Origin: Myxococcus landrumus
GTDB taxonomy: Bacteria > Myxococcota > Myxococcia > Myxococcales > Myxococcaceae
NCBI RefSeq assembly: GCF_017301635.1
Contig: NZ_CP071091.1
Location: 1,455,001-1,519,000 of the forward strand
Reading direction: 5' to 3'
Length of the DNA: 64,000 nucleotides
The stretch's first letter is position 1, and each line of letters opens with the position of its first letter. The position numbers and the translations under genes are program-made. Under the pieces are notes generated by a model. That model was not told where the DNA came from and did no database searches. It worked only from the letters and a program-made list of their open reading frames with translations. Below are positions 19,579 to 28,794 of the stretch, piece by piece.

Positions 19579-21650
19579 GCGCCACCTACCGACTGACGGG
19601 ACGCATCGAGTCCGGAGAGCTGGCGGAGCTGTACGAGGCCATCCAGGCTCCCTCCGCGGAAGTGGTGGTGAAGCTCTTCCACCCCAAGACGTCCGACCCC
19701 GCCTACGCGCTGGACCTGGCCGAGACGACGCGCCGGCTCCAGCCCGTGCGCCATCCCGGCGTCCTCCACGTCGTGGACATGGGCGTGGTGCGCCAGCGGC
19801 TCGCGGTGGTGCGCGAGGACGTGGATGGCTACCTGCTGGGGACCGCGCTCCAGCGCCTCCACACGAAGGAGGTCGTGCTTCCGTACACGGTCGCCCTCTA
19901 CATCGTCATCCAGTTGCTGGAGGCCGTGCATCAAGCGCACGAAGCGGGGGTCCTCCATGGTGCCCTCACGCCCGGCAACGTGGTGTTGGGGCGCAATGGC
20001 ACGCCCGCGGTCTGTGACTTCGGCGCGATGAGCGCGCTGCTCGCGGTGCCGCAGCTGCGCAAGTCCTTCGCGGGCCGGGGACGAGGCACATACCGCGCTC
20101 CCGAGGTGACGCGTGGTGAGGCGACCAGCGAGGCCTCCGATGTCTATTCGCTGGGGGCCATCGCGTACGAGCTGCTCACCCAGCGCGAGCCCATGGCCCC
20201 GGGCAGTGGTGTCTCCACGCGCCGCAGCGAGGGACTGCCGCCGCCCAGCCGGTTGGATCGCCGCATCAACGCGCGGTTGGATCCGATTGTCCTGCGCGCG
20301 CTGGAGCCCAACGCCGCGCGCCGGTTCCGCTCGTGCGCGGAGTTCGCGAACGCGCTGCGCAACTTCCTCTCCGCCAGCGGCGGCATGCCAGGCGTGGAGG
20401 ACGTGCGCCGCTTCGTCAACGAGCTGTTCCCCAACGAGGTGAGCATCGCCAGCCTGGCGGCCCCGGCGTTCAAGGAGCCTTTCTCGCTGGAGCCCATCTC
20501 CGGCGCGGAGATGGACAACCTGGGCGCCGAGGAGTCCGAGGCCTCCATCGTCCAGCGTGCCCCCTACAGCCGCGCGCTCACCGAGGCGGAGGCTGGCGCG
20601 GACACGCAGGAGGCCGCGCCGGGGTTCGAGGAGTATCGCCCGGAAGAGTACGAACAGACCGCCGCCCGAGAGCCCGAGCCGCGCGCGCCCCAGGCGCCCC
20701 AGGAAGACTGGGCGGAGACGACCCAGTCCGGGGGAACCGCCATGCTCGAGCAGGGCTGGGAGGCCCCTCCGGGCGCCGCGCCGCCGAAGCCTCGCCGGCA
20801 GTTGGTGCCCCAGGGTGGAAGCGTGGGGCAGGGCGGCACCCGGGTCGCCGCGCGAAACGCGAGAATGCGCGTGGTGGAGGACTTCTCCACGCCCATGCCA
20901 CCACCGGACGACGACGAGGAGTTCTCCGTCGCGGGACGTCGCGCGGCGGCTCGCGCGAAGCGTCCACCCCCGCCGGTGGAGAAGGGCCCTCCGACTGTCC
21001 CCGACGCGTTTCCCGCCGTGATGTCGAAGGGGAGGGCTCGCGATGACATCGCGGTGCCCGCGCCGTCGTCGCCCGCGCTCCCGTCCTCCAAGGGCGCGCC
21101 CCCGAATACCAACGAGCGGAAGATCCTCCGGACTCAGGACCGCCGTGGACGGATGCTCGCCGTCGCCGGGGCGCTGGCGCTGGTCGGGCTGTCCACGCTC
21201 CTCATCACCACCTCCCGGACGGAGGGCGAGGCGCCGGAGCCCGAGGTGGCCGCGGTGCCCGATGACGCCCCGGCGTTTCCGCCTCCGCCCACGCCGATTC
21301 ATCCTCCGGCGCCACGGCCCAAGACCATCGCCGAGGCCCCGGCGCCGGCCGAGCCCGAGAGCGCCGTCGAGGAAGGGGCGGATGAGCCTGTTTCACACGC
21401 GAAGGCGCCGCCCAAGGCCCAACGGGGCTACCTCTCCGTCATCACCAACCTGCCCGCGAAGGTGTATCTCGACGGGGTGCTCATCAGCCGCTCGACACCC
21501 CTCAAGCGCTACCCCCTGCGCATCGGACAGCATCAGGTCCGCGTGGTCGCGCTGGCCACGAGTGAGCCGCAGGAAGCCGCCATCCGCATCCAGCGCGGCA
21601 AGGACTACCAATTGTCGGTGTTGGACTTCCGCCCCCTGTCTCGACGGTGA
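19575..21650 (+). CDS. Ser/Thr pseudokinase with PEGA domain
   Basis: A 691-residue Hanks-type fold lacking catalytic residues. The glycine loop is degenerate (IESGELAELYEA). The ATP lysine remains in VVVKLF. The catalytic loop reads HGALTPGN near residue 127, so both Arg and the catalytic Asp of HRD are gone. DFG is kept near 147. This predicts no phosphotransfer, with possible nucleotide binding. A long acidic/Pro linker precedes one membrane helix (about 527-547, MLAVAGALALVGLSTLLI). A C-terminal PEGA domain (about 616-690, GYLSVITNLPAKVYLDG) lies outside the membrane. It sits between a zinc-ribbon gene and a response regulator gene. Confidence 0.87.
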   Translation: MSATYRLTGRIESGELAELYEAIQAPSAEVVVKLFHPKTSDPAYALDLAETTRRLQPVRHPGVLHVVDMGVVRQRLAVVREDVDGYLLGTALQRLHTKEVVLPYTVALYIVIQLLEAVHQAHEAGVLHGALTPGNVVLGRNGTPAVCDFGAMSALLAVPQLRKSFAGRGRGTYRAPEVTRGEATSEASDVYSLGAIAYELLTQREPMAPGSGVSTRRSEGLPPPSRLDRRINARLDPIVLRALEPNAARRFRSCAEFANALRNFLSASGGMPGVEDVRRFVNELFPNEVSIASLAAPAFKEPFSLEPISGAEMDNLGAEESEASIVQRAPYSRALTEAEAGADTQEAAPGFEEYRPEEYEQTAAREPEPRAPQAPQEDWAETTQSGGTAMLEQGWEAPPGAAPPKPRRQLVPQGGSVGQGGTRVAARNARMRVVEDFSTPMPPPDDDEEFSVAGRRAAARAKRPPPPVEKGPPTVPDAFPAVMSKGRARDDIAVPAPSSPALPSSKGAPPNTNERKILRTQDRRGRMLAVAGALALVGLSTLLITTSRTEGEAPEPEVAAVPDDAPAFPPPPTPIHPPAPRPKTIAEAPAPAEPESAVEEGADEPVSHAKAPPKAQRGYLSVITNLPAKVYLDGVLISRSTPLKRYPLRIGQHQVRVVALATSEPQEAAIRIQRGKDYQLSVLDFRPLSRR

Positions 21651-21652
21651 AC

Positions 21653-22318
21653 ATGGACCGCACTCGAATCTTCGTCGTCGAGGACCAGCCCCAGTTGCTC
21701 AAGAACCTGCTCAAGGTGCTGAGCACGTTCGAGGAGCTGGACGTCGTGGGCAGCAGCCAGGAGGGTGAGGTGGCGGTGGAGGACATCGTCCGCGTCCGTC
21801 CGCAGCTCGTGCTGCTGGACCTGGAGCTGCCCGGCATCAACGGCATCCAGGTGACGCAGAAGGTGAAGCGTCAGGCGCCGGAGGTGGAGATCCTCATCCT
21901 CACCTCGTTCGACGACGAGCAGAAGGTCTACGAGGCCATCCAGGCGGGGGCCTCCGGCTACCTGGTGAAGCGCGTGGGGCCGGAGAAGATTCGCGCCGGC
22001 ATCCACGAGGTGATGGCGGGGGGCACCGTCCTGGAGCCCATCATCGCCCGCCGCTTCTGGAACTACTTCCAATCCGTCCAGGCAAAGCCCGCCACGCCCG
22101 AGAAGAAGGCGGACAACCCCTGGAAGCTGACGCCCACCGAGTTCGAGGTGCTGCGCTTCGTGGCCAAGGGGTTGTCCAACGCGGAGGTGGGGCAGGTGAT
22201 GACGCTCGAGCGGCGGACGGTCCGGACGCACCTGTCGCATATCTACCGGAAGATGGGCGTCAACTCCCATGTGGAGGCGGTGGTGATGGCCCTGCGTGAA
22301 GGTGTCGTGGACCTGTAG
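21653..22318 (+). CDS. NarL/LuxR-type response regulator
   Basis: A 221-residue protein. The receiver domain (about 1-120) has the acidic pocket VVEDQ, phospho-acceptor LLDLELPG and the conserved lysine in YLVKRV. The LuxR-type helix-turn-helix (about 160-221) carries KGLSNAEVGQVMTLERRTV. It is a probable DNA-binding regulator. No histidine kinase is adjacent; the neighbour is a pseudokinase whose stop is 2 bp upstream, so phosphorylation must come from elsewhere or regulation is by complex formation (inference). GTG 21647, overlapping the upstream stop, is an alternative start. Confidence 0.9.
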   Translation: MDRTRIFVVEDQPQLLKNLLKVLSTFEELDVVGSSQEGEVAVEDIVRVRPQLVLLDLELPGINGIQVTQKVKRQAPEVEILILTSFDDEQKVYEAIQAGASGYLVKRVGPEKIRAGIHEVMAGGTVLEPIIARRFWNYFQSVQAKPATPEKKADNPWKLTPTEFEVLRFVAKGLSNAEVGQVMTLERRTVRTHLSHIYRKMGVNSHVEAVVMALREGVVDL

Positions 22319-22344
22319 CCCCGCGCTGTATACGTTGGGGACCT

Positions 22345-23658
22345 ATGCGCAAGGCTTCCCCGAAGTCCGCTCCCGCTCGCGCGGCGGACCCCTCCCTCGA
22401 GTCCCTGTTCGACGTGCACGAGGCCACGCTGCCCAACGGCCTCCAGGTGCGCCTGCTGCCCAACCACCTGGCCCCCGTCGTCAGCCTCTACACCTTCTTC
22501 AACGTGGGCAGCCGCAATGAGCGCCCCGGCATCACCGGCATCAGCCACCTGTTCGAGCACATGATGTTCAACGGGGCGAAGAAGTACGGCCCCAAGATGT
22601 TCGACAAGACGCTGGAGGCCAACGGCGGCAGCTCCAACGCGTACACGTCCCACGACATGACGGTGTACTACGACGACTTCGCGTCGGACGCGCTGGAGAC
22701 GGTGCTGGACCTGGAGTCGGACCGGATGCGCTCGCTGCGCATCTCCCAGGACATGCTCACCAGCGAGCGCGAGGTCGTGAAGGAAGAGCGCCGCGTCCGC
22801 ATGGACAACGACATCGGCGGGATGATGGACGAGGAGCTGGGCACGCTCGTCTACAAGGCCCACGCGTACCGCTGGCCCGTCATCGGCTGGATGGCGGACA
22901 TCGAGGCCATCTCCCGCGAGGACTGCCAGACGTACTTCCGCACGTACTACGCCCCCAACAACGCGATGCTCTACATCGCGGGCGACATCGACCCGAAGAA
23001 GACGCTGGCCCTGGTGCGCCGCTACTACGGCGACATCCCCCGAGGCCCCGCGCCGCTGCCCGTCATCAACGCGGAGCCCGAGCAGCGCGGTGAGCGCCGC
23101 TCCACCGTGCGCCACCCCGCGCAGTCTCCCGCGGTGATGATCGGCTACCGGGGCCCCTCCGCGAAGGACGAGGACACCCTGGCCCTGGACGTGGCGCAGT
23201 ACGTGCTCACGAAGGGGGAGGGGAGCCGGCTGACGCGCTCGCTGGTGTATGAGCAGAAGCTGGCGGTGGGCGTGGGGCTGGACTGGTCCTGGCGCATCGA
23301 CCCCGGCACCATCCTCTTCTTCCTGGAGCTCAAGCCGGACTCTGATCCGCAGAAGGCGGAGGCCGCGCTGTACGCGGAGCTGGAGAAGCTGGCGCGCGAC
23401 GGCATCACCGAGCGCGAGCTCCAGAAGGCGCTCAACAACCTCCGCTCGGACCACCTGCGCGAGCTGGGCACCAACAATGGTCGCGCCCACGCGATGGGCA
23501 ACTACGAGGCCCTGCTGGGTGACTGGCGACACGTGCTCACCCTGCCTTCCGCCTACGCCGCCATCACGAGCGAGAAGGTGAAGGCCGCCGCCGCGAAATA
23601 CCTCATCCCCGAGCGCCGCTCCGTCGTGACGCTGCTGCCCGCGCCCTCCGAGGCGTGA
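22345..23658 (+). CDS. M16 zinc metallopeptidase, active subunit
   Basis: A 437-residue M16 peptidase. The inverted zinc motif HLFEH is at residues 68-72 and the distal Glu lies in EREVVKEERR, so the catalytic site is complete. There is no signal peptide, suggesting a cytoplasmic enzyme or export by another route. The next gene encodes the non-catalytic partner, matching the two-gene M16B arrangement where the heterodimer forms the chamber. These enzymes degrade peptides and unfolded or transit-type sequences. Confidence 0.92.
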   Translation: MRKASPKSAPARAADPSLESLFDVHEATLPNGLQVRLLPNHLAPVVSLYTFFNVGSRNERPGITGISHLFEHMMFNGAKKYGPKMFDKTLEANGGSSNAYTSHDMTVYYDDFASDALETVLDLESDRMRSLRISQDMLTSEREVVKEERRVRMDNDIGGMMDEELGTLVYKAHAYRWPVIGWMADIEAISREDCQTYFRTYYAPNNAMLYIAGDIDPKKTLALVRRYYGDIPRGPAPLPVINAEPEQRGERRSTVRHPAQSPAVMIGYRGPSAKDEDTLALDVAQYVLTKGEGSRLTRSLVYEQKLAVGVGLDWSWRIDPGTILFFLELKPDSDPQKAEAALYAELEKLARDGITERELQKALNNLRSDHLRELGTNNGRAHAMGNYEALLGDWRHVLTLPSAYAAITSEKVKAAAAKYLIPERRSVVTLLPAPSEA

Positions 23659-23690
23659 GGCCGGACTGACAAGGAAAGCTGAAGCCACCC

Positions 23691-25118
23691 ATGGCCTCCC
23701 GCAAGAGCCTCACCCCGAAGTCCACCCCGCGTCGCGCCGCGAAGAAGGCGCCGTCCCGCGCGAAGAAGCCGGCCGCCACGAAGGCCGCCCCCACCAGCCG
23801 CCCGCTGGTGTTCCCCGAGCTGCATGAGAGCACCACGTCCAGCGGCCTGAAGGTGGTCGCCGCCGAGCGCGGTCCCCTGCCCATGGTGTCCATGCGGCTG
23901 GTGATTCGCGCGGGCAGCTCCACCGACCCCGCTGGCAAGCACGGCATCGCGGACTTCGCCGCGCGGCTGCTGCGCCGTGGCACCCGCCGGATGACGGCGG
24001 AGGCCATCGACGAGGCCGTGGAGTTCGTCGGCGCGAGCCTGGGCGTGGGCGTGGGCGAGGACACGTTGTCCGTCGCCATCACCACGCCCGCCGAGCACTT
24101 CTCGCAGATGTTGGAAGTCATGGGCCAGCTCGTGATGGAGCCCACCTTCCCGGAGTCCGAGGTCGCCGACGCGCGCGAGCGGGCCCTGGCCCAGTTCGCC
24201 AACGATTTGGACGAGCCGTCCGTCATCGCCGACCGCGCCATGGTGCGCGCCCTGTGGGGAGACCATCCCTATGGGCACGACGTCAGCGGCTCGACGAAGA
24301 CGGTGAGCACCTTCACCCGCGATGACGCGGTTCGCTTCCACCAGGAGCGGCTGGGCCCCAAGGTGGCCATGCTGGTGGTGGTGGGCTCCGTGGACCCGAA
24401 GAAGGTGGCCCAGGCGGCGGAGAAGTCCTTCGCCGGATGGACCGGCGGGCCCGATGCGCCCATGGTCATCCCCGCGCTCAACCGCGTCGTGGGCGCGGGC
24501 CGCGTGGTGGTGGTGGACAAGCCGGACCAGACGCAGTCCCAGGTGCGCCTGGGCGGTCCGGGTTACCGCATGGGCCACGAGGACTACTTCCCGTCCACCG
24601 CGATGAACGTCGCGCTGGGTGGCGGCTTCACGTCGCGGTTGATGAACGAGGTCCGCGTCAACCGGGGCCTCACCTACAGCATCGGCTGCTGGTTCGACGC
24701 GATGAACGCCGCGGGCATCTTCGCGCTGTCCACCTTCACGAAGACGGAGTCGACGCGCGAGATCATCGACGTGTCGCTGGGCGAAATCACCAAGGTGCGC
24801 GACTCGGGCATCAAGCCGGGCGAACTGCGCGACGCGCAGACGTACATGAGCGGCCTCTACCCGCTGCGCACGGAGACGAACGAGTCCATCGCGCACAGCA
24901 TCGCCGACATCCGCCTGAACGGGCTGGGGGATGACTGGGTGGTGAAGTTCCGGGACAGGCTGCGGGCGGTGACGCCGAAGCAGGTCGCGGCGGTGGCTCG
25001 GAAGTACTGCTTCGCGGAGGCGCCCGCCGTGGTGGTGCTGGGCAAGGCCGACGCGGTGAAGAAGCAGCTTCGCGGACTGGGCCCCATCACCGTGGTGCCC
25101 GCGTCGGAGTACGAGTGA
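23691..25118 (+). CDS. M16 peptidase-like protein, non-catalytic subunit
   Basis: A 475-residue M16-fold protein. The first 40 residues are rich in Lys, Ala, Pro and Ser (KSLTPKSTPRRAAKKAPSRA). At the place of HxxEH it reads HGIADFAARLL, so zinc ligands are missing. The R/Y pair typical of the non-catalytic half is present in VNRGLTYSIGC. It probably pairs with the upstream active M16 protein as a chamber subunit. The gap between the two is 32 bp. Its stop overlaps the RluA-type gene start (GTGA). Confidence 0.9.
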   Translation: MASRKSLTPKSTPRRAAKKAPSRAKKPAATKAAPTSRPLVFPELHESTTSSGLKVVAAERGPLPMVSMRLVIRAGSSTDPAGKHGIADFAARLLRRGTRRMTAEAIDEAVEFVGASLGVGVGEDTLSVAITTPAEHFSQMLEVMGQLVMEPTFPESEVADARERALAQFANDLDEPSVIADRAMVRALWGDHPYGHDVSGSTKTVSTFTRDDAVRFHQERLGPKVAMLVVVGSVDPKKVAQAAEKSFAGWTGGPDAPMVIPALNRVVGAGRVVVVDKPDQTQSQVRLGGPGYRMGHEDYFPSTAMNVALGGGFTSRLMNEVRVNRGLTYSIGCWFDAMNAAGIFALSTFTKTESTREIIDVSLGEITKVRDSGIKPGELRDAQTYMSGLYPLRTETNESIAHSIADIRLNGLGDDWVVKFRDRLRAVTPKQVAAVARKYCFAEAPAVVVLGKADAVKKQLRGLGPITVVPASEYE

Positions 25119-25813
25119 CCGAGGTTCGCATCCTCTTCGAGGACGGCGGGCTGCTGGTGGTGGACAAGCCGCCCGGGGTGCCGGTCATCCCCGGGCGCGA
25201 TGGCGGCACGTCGCTGCGGGACATGCTGGAGTCTCGTCGCGGGCAGAAGCTCTTCGTGGTCCACCGCCTGGACCGCGATACGTCCGGGGCGCTCGTCTTC
25301 GCGCTCGATGCCCAGACACATCGCTCGCTCTCCGTGGCCTTCGAGGCTGGCAAGGTGCGCAAGCGCTACCTCGCGTGGGTGGAGGGGCGGCTCGATGAGC
25401 CTCGGCTCGTGGACGCGCCGTTGATTGCCGCGCGCAAGGGCCGCATGCGCGTGGCGAGAGCGGATGAGCCCGACGCGAAGCCCTCGCGCACGCGGGTGCG
25501 TCCGGTGGAGAGCTTCGACCGCGCGACGCTGGTGGAGGCCGAGCCGCTCACCGGGCGCACGCATCAGATTCGCGTCCACCTGCTGTCGCTCGGTCATCCG
25601 CTGCTGCTGGACCACCAGTACGGTCGGGAGCAGCCCGTGACGGAGAAGGACCTGGGTGGGGAAGGGGACACCCTTGTCCTCGAGCGCACGCCGCTGCACG
25701 CCGCGCGAGTCGAGTGGCCCGCGCTTCCGGGCGTGGCGGCGAGGGCAGTGGAGTCACCGCTGCCCGCGGACATGGCTCGGGCCCGCGAGTTGCTGCGACT
25801 CACGTTGCGCTGA
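25115..25813 (+). CDS. RluA-family RNA pseudouridine synthase
   Basis: A 232-residue protein with the RluA signature VVHRLDRDTSGALVFA (catalytic D53) and RTHQIRVHLLSLGHPLL near residue 150. It converts uridine to pseudouridine in rRNA or tRNA; the exact site is not predictable. No S4 RNA-binding domain is present, consistent with the short RluA/RluC-like forms. Start GTG 25115 overlaps the preceding stop by 4 bp, so expression is coupled to the M16 pair. Confidence 0.9.
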   Translation: MTEVRILFEDGGLLVVDKPPGVPVIPGRDGGTSLRDMLESRRGQKLFVVHRLDRDTSGALVFALDAQTHRSLSVAFEAGKVRKRYLAWVEGRLDEPRLVDAPLIAARKGRMRVARADEPDAKPSRTRVRPVESFDRATLVEAEPLTGRTHQIRVHLLSLGHPLLLDHQYGREQPVTEKDLGGEGDTLVLERTPLHAARVEWPALPGVAARAVESPLPADMARARELLRLTLR

Positions 25814-25830
25814 AGGGGCTTGAAGCGGGA

Positions 25831-26604
25831 CTACCGGACCCCAAAGGCATTGGAGGTCCCGCTCACGCCAAACCGGTCCGTCACCAGAAGCTTCACGCCG
25901 GTGCTCTGGCTGTCCACGGTGATGCTCTGCGTACAGACGCCACCGACGAACTGGTCCAAGGTGGACGGGGTGACGCGTCCCTCGCCCGCACCGAGCGACA
26001 GGTCCACCTTCTCCTCGAACTCCGCCGCACGGGGCCCGAGCGCCCGGACGGTGACGACGAAGGGTTGCCCCCGACGTTGTTCCTCCACGGGCGTGAACTC
26101 GAAGCCAGTGATGTCGCCCTCGGTCATGGGGGTTCCCGTGCGTGTGCCGCTGTCGGGGCTCGGGCCCGCGTCTGGGGTGATGACGCCTCCGTCGGGGCCC
26201 GTTGGGTTGCCCGCGTCGATGGCGGGATGGATGCTCGAGAGCACGCTGAACCCCTGGGCCCGGAGCGCCTCGCGACCATCGGCGAGGACGACACGCACGT
26301 CGTGGACGCCGGGGGAGAGAGACTCCGGCAGGAACACCTCGAGCGTGCTGTCTGCATCCAGTTCGAGCAGCGGGGCCTCCACCGTGCCGAACCAGAGGCG
26401 TACACCCAGCCCCGCTTGGGCTTCCTGACGGGTGTAGTCCACGCGGATGGGAACCATCGCGTCGAGCGAGACGCGAATGACGCCGGGGTAGCCCGACTGG
26501 ACCTCACGGGGACTGATGGAGCGGATGCTCGGCGCGGGCAGCGCCTGGTTCGAGTCACACGCTGACAACAGCAACACGAGCAGCACAGCGGTGACGCGGC
26601 TCAT
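25831..26604 (-). CDS. Lipoprotein with Ig-like (IPT/TIG) domains
   Basis: A 257-residue protein with lipobox LLSAC (Cys about 16). The N-terminal domain (PSIRSISPREVQSGYPGVIR and HDVRVVLADG) has the spacing of an IPT/TIG Ig-like fold. After a Gly/Pro/Asp linker (about 130-155) comes a second beta domain. No enzyme motif is seen. Its ATG overlaps the stop of the upstream gene by 4 bp on the minus strand, so the pair is one operon of envelope proteins of unknown role. Confidence 0.75.
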   Translation of the reverse strand: MSRVTAVLLVLLLSACDSNQALPAPSIRSISPREVQSGYPGVIRVSLDAMVPIRVDYTRQEAQAGLGVRLWFGTVEAPLLELDADSTLEVFLPESLSPGVHDVRVVLADGREALRAQGFSVLSSIHPAIDAGNPTGPDGGVITPDAGPSPDSGTRTGTPMTEGDITGFEFTPVEEQRRGQPFVVTVRALGPRAAEFEEKVDLSLGAGEGRVTPSTLDQFVGGVCTQSITVDSQSTGVKLLVTDRFGVSGTSNAFGVR

Positions 26605-27974
26605 GGCTCGAACCTCATCCCGAGCAGGGTGGCGACACCCCCCAGTTGCGCATCCACCAGAGGAGTCCTCGCGGGAGCCCAGGCGCCGCGAACCTCTCCC
26701 AGCGCGCTCCAGCGTCCGAACCGGTATGCGCCCTGGATGGCCATGAATGCCATGCCGGAAAGCTTGCTCTCTTTCACTTCCGCCTGGAAGTCGCTGCGGA
26801 GGTGATGACGGAAAGGCGCCACTCCTCCTCCTGCTCGAATGTGCAGCGTGAAGGCGGCGGCATCGAAGAGCTCCGCGCGCACCGAGGCGAGAACGGGAAC
26901 CGCGAGCAGTTGGGAGCGCACCTCACCCAGTGTTCCCACCGGCCCACGGAAGCTGGCGCCGCGCAGTCCCAGTTCGAGCTCCGCCGCCAGTCGTCCCTCC
27001 CACCAAGGCGTGGTCACCGATGCGCCCATCGCCCCCGATGGGCCCGAGTTCTCGCCTCGGGCGAAGGTCCCTCCGAGCAGGAGGTGGAGCGCGGGCCGCC
27101 AGGAGGCTCGTGAGTCCTCCTCCGCCGGGGGCACGGGGGGGCGCGGGGAGGAGTCCTGAAGCACCGTCGCCTGCGTGCGTGCTTCCTCCGCGCCCTCTCC
27201 CCGCACCCGGGCGGTGACGGTGGTGGCCTCCGGTTTCGGAACGACGCGGAAGCGCGCGAGCTCTCGCCCCGTCCCGTCGCCAAGGGTGGCACCGTCGACG
27301 GAGGGCTTCACGCGCTCCACGTCGAGTGGCACGTCGCCCGCCACGAGCAACCATCCTCCCTTCGAGGGAAGGGGAGACGGAGAGAAGACCGCGACCCGGG
27401 GACTCGTGCGGGGAACGTCGAGCGGCGTGGCTGCGTCCGTGCGAAGTGAACCCCGGGTGGCGAGCACTCGCGCCGCGTTGATGCCTGGCGGAACCTCCAG
27501 GGGCACACGTGCTTTTCCGCGGGCATTGGCTTGAACGGGGCCGAAGCGCGCTTCGCCCAGCCACACCTCGACCGATGCACCTGGCGCAGTGGCCACGTCG
27601 AGCGTCGTATGGCCCAGCAATGGAAGCCGGAAGACGGTCGCCTCGGGCGGGCCCTCATTCGTCTCCACCCAGAAGACGAACACAGCCATCAGGGGATGGC
27701 GAACGGAAGGAGGGGTCCAGCGGAAGACGCGGACCGAGCCTTCGTCCAGCCGCTCCTGGGTGAAGCGTCCGGACGAGGCCGCCGCTCGCACCGGCCCGGT
27801 GCCCGAGGGGACACGGACCTGAAGCGAGACAGCGGAGTCCCGGCCGAGAATGACTCGAGCCGGGGAGGCCACCACCTTCAGCGGAGGAGGGCTGGAGGGG
27901 GCCGCCGCCATGGCCGTCGACGCGGCCACGGCCAGCACAAGGAACGGCAGCAAGGGCGGCGGGCGGTTTCGCAC
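26601..27974 (-). CDS. Exported protein with C-terminal beta-barrel-like domain
   Basis: I start this 457-residue protein at GTG 27974, directly before the signal peptide NRPPPLLPFLVLAVAASTAMAA; a longer frame to 28151 overlaps the upstream gene and looks non-coding. Residues about 30-270 are several Ig-like beta domains. A Pro/Glu linker follows. The last 160 residues alternate polar and hydrophobic positions (LHLLLGGTFARG and TLHIRAGGGVAPF, ending GMRFEP), typical of outer-membrane barrels. An outer-membrane location is inferred. It is coupled by a 4-bp overlap to the lipoprotein gene. Confidence 0.7.
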   Translation of the reverse strand: MRNRPPPLLPFLVLAVAASTAMAAAPSSPPPLKVVASPARVILGRDSAVSLQVRVPSGTGPVRAAASSGRFTQERLDEGSVRVFRWTPPSVRHPLMAVFVFWVETNEGPPEATVFRLPLLGHTTLDVATAPGASVEVWLGEARFGPVQANARGKARVPLEVPPGINAARVLATRGSLRTDAATPLDVPRTSPRVAVFSPSPLPSKGGWLLVAGDVPLDVERVKPSVDGATLGDGTGRELARFRVVPKPEATTVTARVRGEGAEEARTQATVLQDSSPRPPVPPAEEDSRASWRPALHLLLGGTFARGENSGPSGAMGASVTTPWWEGRLAAELELGLRGASFRGPVGTLGEVRSQLLAVPVLASVRAELFDAAAFTLHIRAGGGVAPFRHHLRSDFQAEVKESKLSGMAFMAIQGAYRFGRWSALGEVRGAWAPARTPLVDAQLGGVATLLGMRFEP

Positions 27975-28014
27975 GAGCGGTCCCGCCAAACTTCGCCCTC
28001 CCGCCTCGTTCCGG

Positions 28015-28596
28015 TCAATCCCCGCTAGCCGGGGACTCGCTGCCAGTCGCGTCCGACGGAGTGTCGAGCGCGGCGGCCTGCGGCTTGTCCGCAGGGCCGC
28101 TGGCGTTGCGAACGGGCGGGCTGAAGGCGGGCTTCTCCGCCGGGACGCCACCGCGTCCGTGCACCAGCGTCTTGGTGTCGGTGCGGAAGGTGAGGTCCAC
28201 CTTGTCGCCCCGCACCGCCGTCACCAGTCCCACGCCAAACGTCGGATGCTGGATGACCTGGTCCACCTGGTAGGTGTCCTTCGGGCTGTATCGCGGGGCA
28301 TTGGCGATGTCCTTGCCCGCGAGCTGCTCCTCGAAGGAGATGATGATCTTCTCGGCCTTGCTCGAGGAGGAACCACCGCCGGAGGAGCTGGAGGCCCGGC
28401 TCGCGCGCGGGGTGCTGCTGGACGTGGGGCGGTCCGTCGTGCCGGGGGCCCCGCGGTAGGCGTGGTCTCCGTTGCAGGTATTGCAGCGCACCCGCGCGAT
28501 CTTCGTCCCCACCATCGCCAGGATGGTGTGCGCGAGGGTGAGCTTGCAGCGGGTGCAGTACGCGTCCACCTCGCCGCCGACCTTTTGAGTTGCCAT
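28015..28596 (-). CDS. Zinc-ribbon protein with Tudor/SH3-like module
   Basis: A 193-residue cytoplasmic protein starting at ATG 28596. The N-terminus has CTRCKLTLAH and CNTCNGDHAYRG, a zinc ribbon. A serine-rich linker follows (about 62-82). Then comes a short beta module (YQVDQVIQHPTFGVGLVTAV, then KVDLTF) that resembles the small Tudor/SH3-type barrel found in UvrD/PcrA C-termini and CarD-like RNA-polymerase-binding proteins. A role in transcription or repair is therefore possible but unproven. The C-terminal 35 residues are disordered. Confidence 0.75.
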   Translation of the reverse strand: MATQKVGGEVDAYCTRCKLTLAHTILAMVGTKIARVRCNTCNGDHAYRGAPGTTDRPTSSSTPRASRASSSSGGGSSSSKAEKIIISFEEQLAGKDIANAPRYSPKDTYQVDQVIQHPTFGVGLVTAVRGDKVDLTFRTDTKTLVHGRGGVPAEKPAFSPPVRNASGPADKPQAAALDTPSDATGSESPASGD

Positions 28597-28794
28597 GTTC
28601 GTCTGTGTTCTCGGCCCCGCGCGCCTCTCGGGCGCAGGGCATGGAAGGAAAGGGGCGCGGAACATAAACGCATCGCTTCGAAGTGAGGTAGTCCCTTCGA
28701 CGCACGCCCCCCTGCTGGAGCCGGGCTCAGGCCGGGGAGGGAACACTTCGCTTGTGCCCCCCGTCCTGGCACGTAAGAGTAGGCGCCTGAACGC

